DNA from: Sphingomonadales bacterium
GTDB lineage: Bacteria; Pseudomonadota; Alphaproteobacteria; Sphingomonadales; Sphingomonadaceae
Reading direction: 5' to 3'
DNA: 8,271 nucleotides
NCBI GenBank assembly: GCA_017304125.1
Contig: JAFKLV010000126.1
Location: 1-8,271, forward strand
The position numbers and the translations under genes were made by a program. The notes beneath the pieces were generated by a model, which was given only the letters and a program-made list of their open reading frames with translations, did not search any database and was not told the DNA's origin. This document shows, one piece after another, positions 7,039-8,271 of the stretch; position 1 is the stretch's first letter, and every line of letters starts with the position of its first letter.

Positions 7039-8271
7039 ATGATCGATCTCGAGGCGATCCGCTGTCTGTCGGATATCCCGGCGGCGCAGGCGCGCGCGCG
7101 GGGCGATCAGATCGCCGTCCTGTTCGATGGCGAAACCACCAGCTACGCTCAACTCGAGGCGCAGACCGACGCAGTGGCGCGTGCATTGCTGGCGGACGGC
7201 GCGCAGCCGGGCGACCGGATCGCGGTGCTCACCAAGAATCATGCGCGTTGGTATCCGCTGTTTTTCGGTTCGGCGCGCGCGCGGGCCTGCCTGATGCCGG
7301 TCAACTGGCGGCTTTCGGTGCCGGAGGTCGCGTTCATCCTCGATGACGGCGCGCCGAGCCATTTGTTCGTCGGCGAGGATTTCTTCGCCGCCGCGCTGGA
7401 GGCGGTGGCGGAGATGGCACGTCGCCCGCAATTGATCGCGCTTTATGGTGCGCATCCCGATTTCATGCCGCTCGATGCCTGGCTCGCGCGCGGGGAGGGG
7501 CAGGCTTCGCCCGAGCGCCCGTCGCTCGATGACGATGTGCTTCAGCTCTACACCAGCGGCACCACCGGGCGCCCCAAGGGCGTGGTGCTCACCAACCGCA
7601 ATTACCGCCGCTTCATGGAGATGGCGACCGGGGTCGACGGCTTCGCTTATGAGGCGGGCGAGACAGTGATGATCGTCATGCCGCTGTTCCACGTCGCGGG
7701 CACCAACGTCAGCTTCGCCGGGCTGATGCAGGGCGGGCGGATCGTGCTGATCAAGGATTTCACGCCCGCAGGGGCGGTTTCGACGATGGTCGCGGAAGAT
7801 GTGAGCCACAGTTTCCTCGCCCCGGCGATGATCCTGATGATGCTGCAGACGCCCGAGATTGCGGGGGCGCGCTTCCCGCGGCTGCGCAGCATCGCTTATG
7901 GCGCCTCGCCGATCGCCGAGGATGTGCTGGCGCGCGCGCAGACCGCGTTCGGCTGCGACTTCGTGCAATTCTACGGGATGACCGAATCGGCGGGTGCCGG
8001 TTCCTATCTGTCGCCGGGGGCGCATCGCGCGGGCGGGCTGCTCAAATCGTGCGGCCAGCCGTGGCCGGGGGTCGATATCGCGGGCCTCGATACGGAAGGC
8101 CGCGAATTGCCGGCGGGCGAGAGCGGCGAGATCGCGATCCGCGGCGAGATCGTGATGAAGGGCTATTGGCGCCGCGACGAGGCGACGGTCGAGGCGCTGG
8201 CCGGCGGCTGGCTCCACACCGGCGACGCGGGCTATGCCGACGATAACGGCTATTTCTTCGTCCACGACAGA
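7039..8271 (+). CDS. Acyl-CoA synthetase / AMP-dependent ligase (5' part, cut by window end)
   Basis: An ANL-superfamily enzyme that adenylates a carboxylic acid with ATP and transfers it to CoA. The 411 codons visible give the whole N-terminal domain: ATP-binding P-loop YTSGTTGRPKG (171-181), MPLFHVAGTN (214-223), the substrate-side YGAS (287-290), YGMTE (312-316, the A5 motif) and the ribose-binding WLHTGDAGY (391-399). The sequence stops at VHDR (408-411), the hinge region, so about 100 residues with the C-terminal lysine lid are outside the window. The general form suits a medium/long-chain fatty-acyl or aromatic-acid CoA ligase; the substrate cannot be read. ATG at 7039 is supported by a strong GGAGGGGAG (7023-7031). 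It is 84 bp from the CPBP gene in the same direction, so it may or may not be co-transcribed. Confidence 0.93.
   Translation, partial: MIDLEAIRCLSDIPAAQARARGDQIAVLFDGETTSYAQLEAQTDAVARALLADGAQPGDRIAVLTKNHARWYPLFFGSARARACLMPVNWRLSVPEVAFILDDGAPSHLFVGEDFFAAALEAVAEMARRPQLIALYGAHPDFMPLDAWLARGEGQASPERPSLDDDVLQLYTSGTTGRPKGVVLTNRNYRRFMEMATGVDGFAYEAGETVMIVMPLFHVAGTNVSFAGLMQGGRIVLIKDFTPAGAVSTMVAEDVSHSFLAPAMILMMLQTPEIAGARFPRLRSIAYGASPIAEDVLARAQTAFGCDFVQFYGMTESAGAGSYLSPGAHRAGGLLKSCGQPWPGVDIAGLDTEGRELPAGESGEIAIRGEIVMKGYWRRDEATVEALAGGWLHTGDAGYADDNGYFFVHDR

Noticed and set aside
6973..8265. A 430-codon open frame on the minus strand at the right end
   Set aside because: The plus strand has a strong SD and a 411-codon acyl-CoA synthetase with all motifs; the minus frame is a shadow.

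Overview
This is a GC-rich chromosomal window with dense genes and short intergenic gaps. From the proteins and the gap-located inverted repeats it looks alphaproteobacterial, most likely Sphingomonadales (Sphingomonas or a relative). That assignment is inference from family resemblance, with no rRNA or other marker to confirm it.

Layout: (1) the 3' end of a membrane-anchored GGDEF diguanylate cyclase (+, cut by the left edge); (2) a gap filled by a long inverted-repeat element (675-784); (3) a luciferase-like flavin monooxygenase on the minus strand; (4) a short divergent control region holding two small perfect palindromes; (5) a broken HAD-type pyrimidine 5'-nucleotidase gene whose stop overlaps the start of dapD (lysine/diaminopimelate pathway); (6) a solo hairpin repeat, then a good sigma70-type promoter, a short ORF with a strong ribosome binding site, and an ABC-F ATPase gene that has no visible ribosome binding site of its own; (7) glpX, the class II fructose-1,6-bisphosphatase of gluconeogenesis; (8) a second long inverted-repeat element (6135-6230); (9) a CPBP-family intramembrane protease; (10) an acyl-CoA synthetase (AMP-binding) whose 3' end runs off the right edge.

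Most genes are ordinary housekeeping or accessory metabolism and do not form one pathway. HAD-dapD is a translationally overlapping pair. The ABC-F and glpX genes follow in the same direction but probably have separate starts of transcription or translation. No phage, insertion sequence, CRISPR or toxin system is visible.

The points most worth a second look are the leader-like small ORF in front of the ABC-F gene, with two competing hairpins in that leader; the internal deletion/frameshift in the HAD gene, which creates a spurious open frame running into DapD; the two palindromes in the divergent LLM/HAD region; and the repeat elements, whose two sequence types share the same end design.
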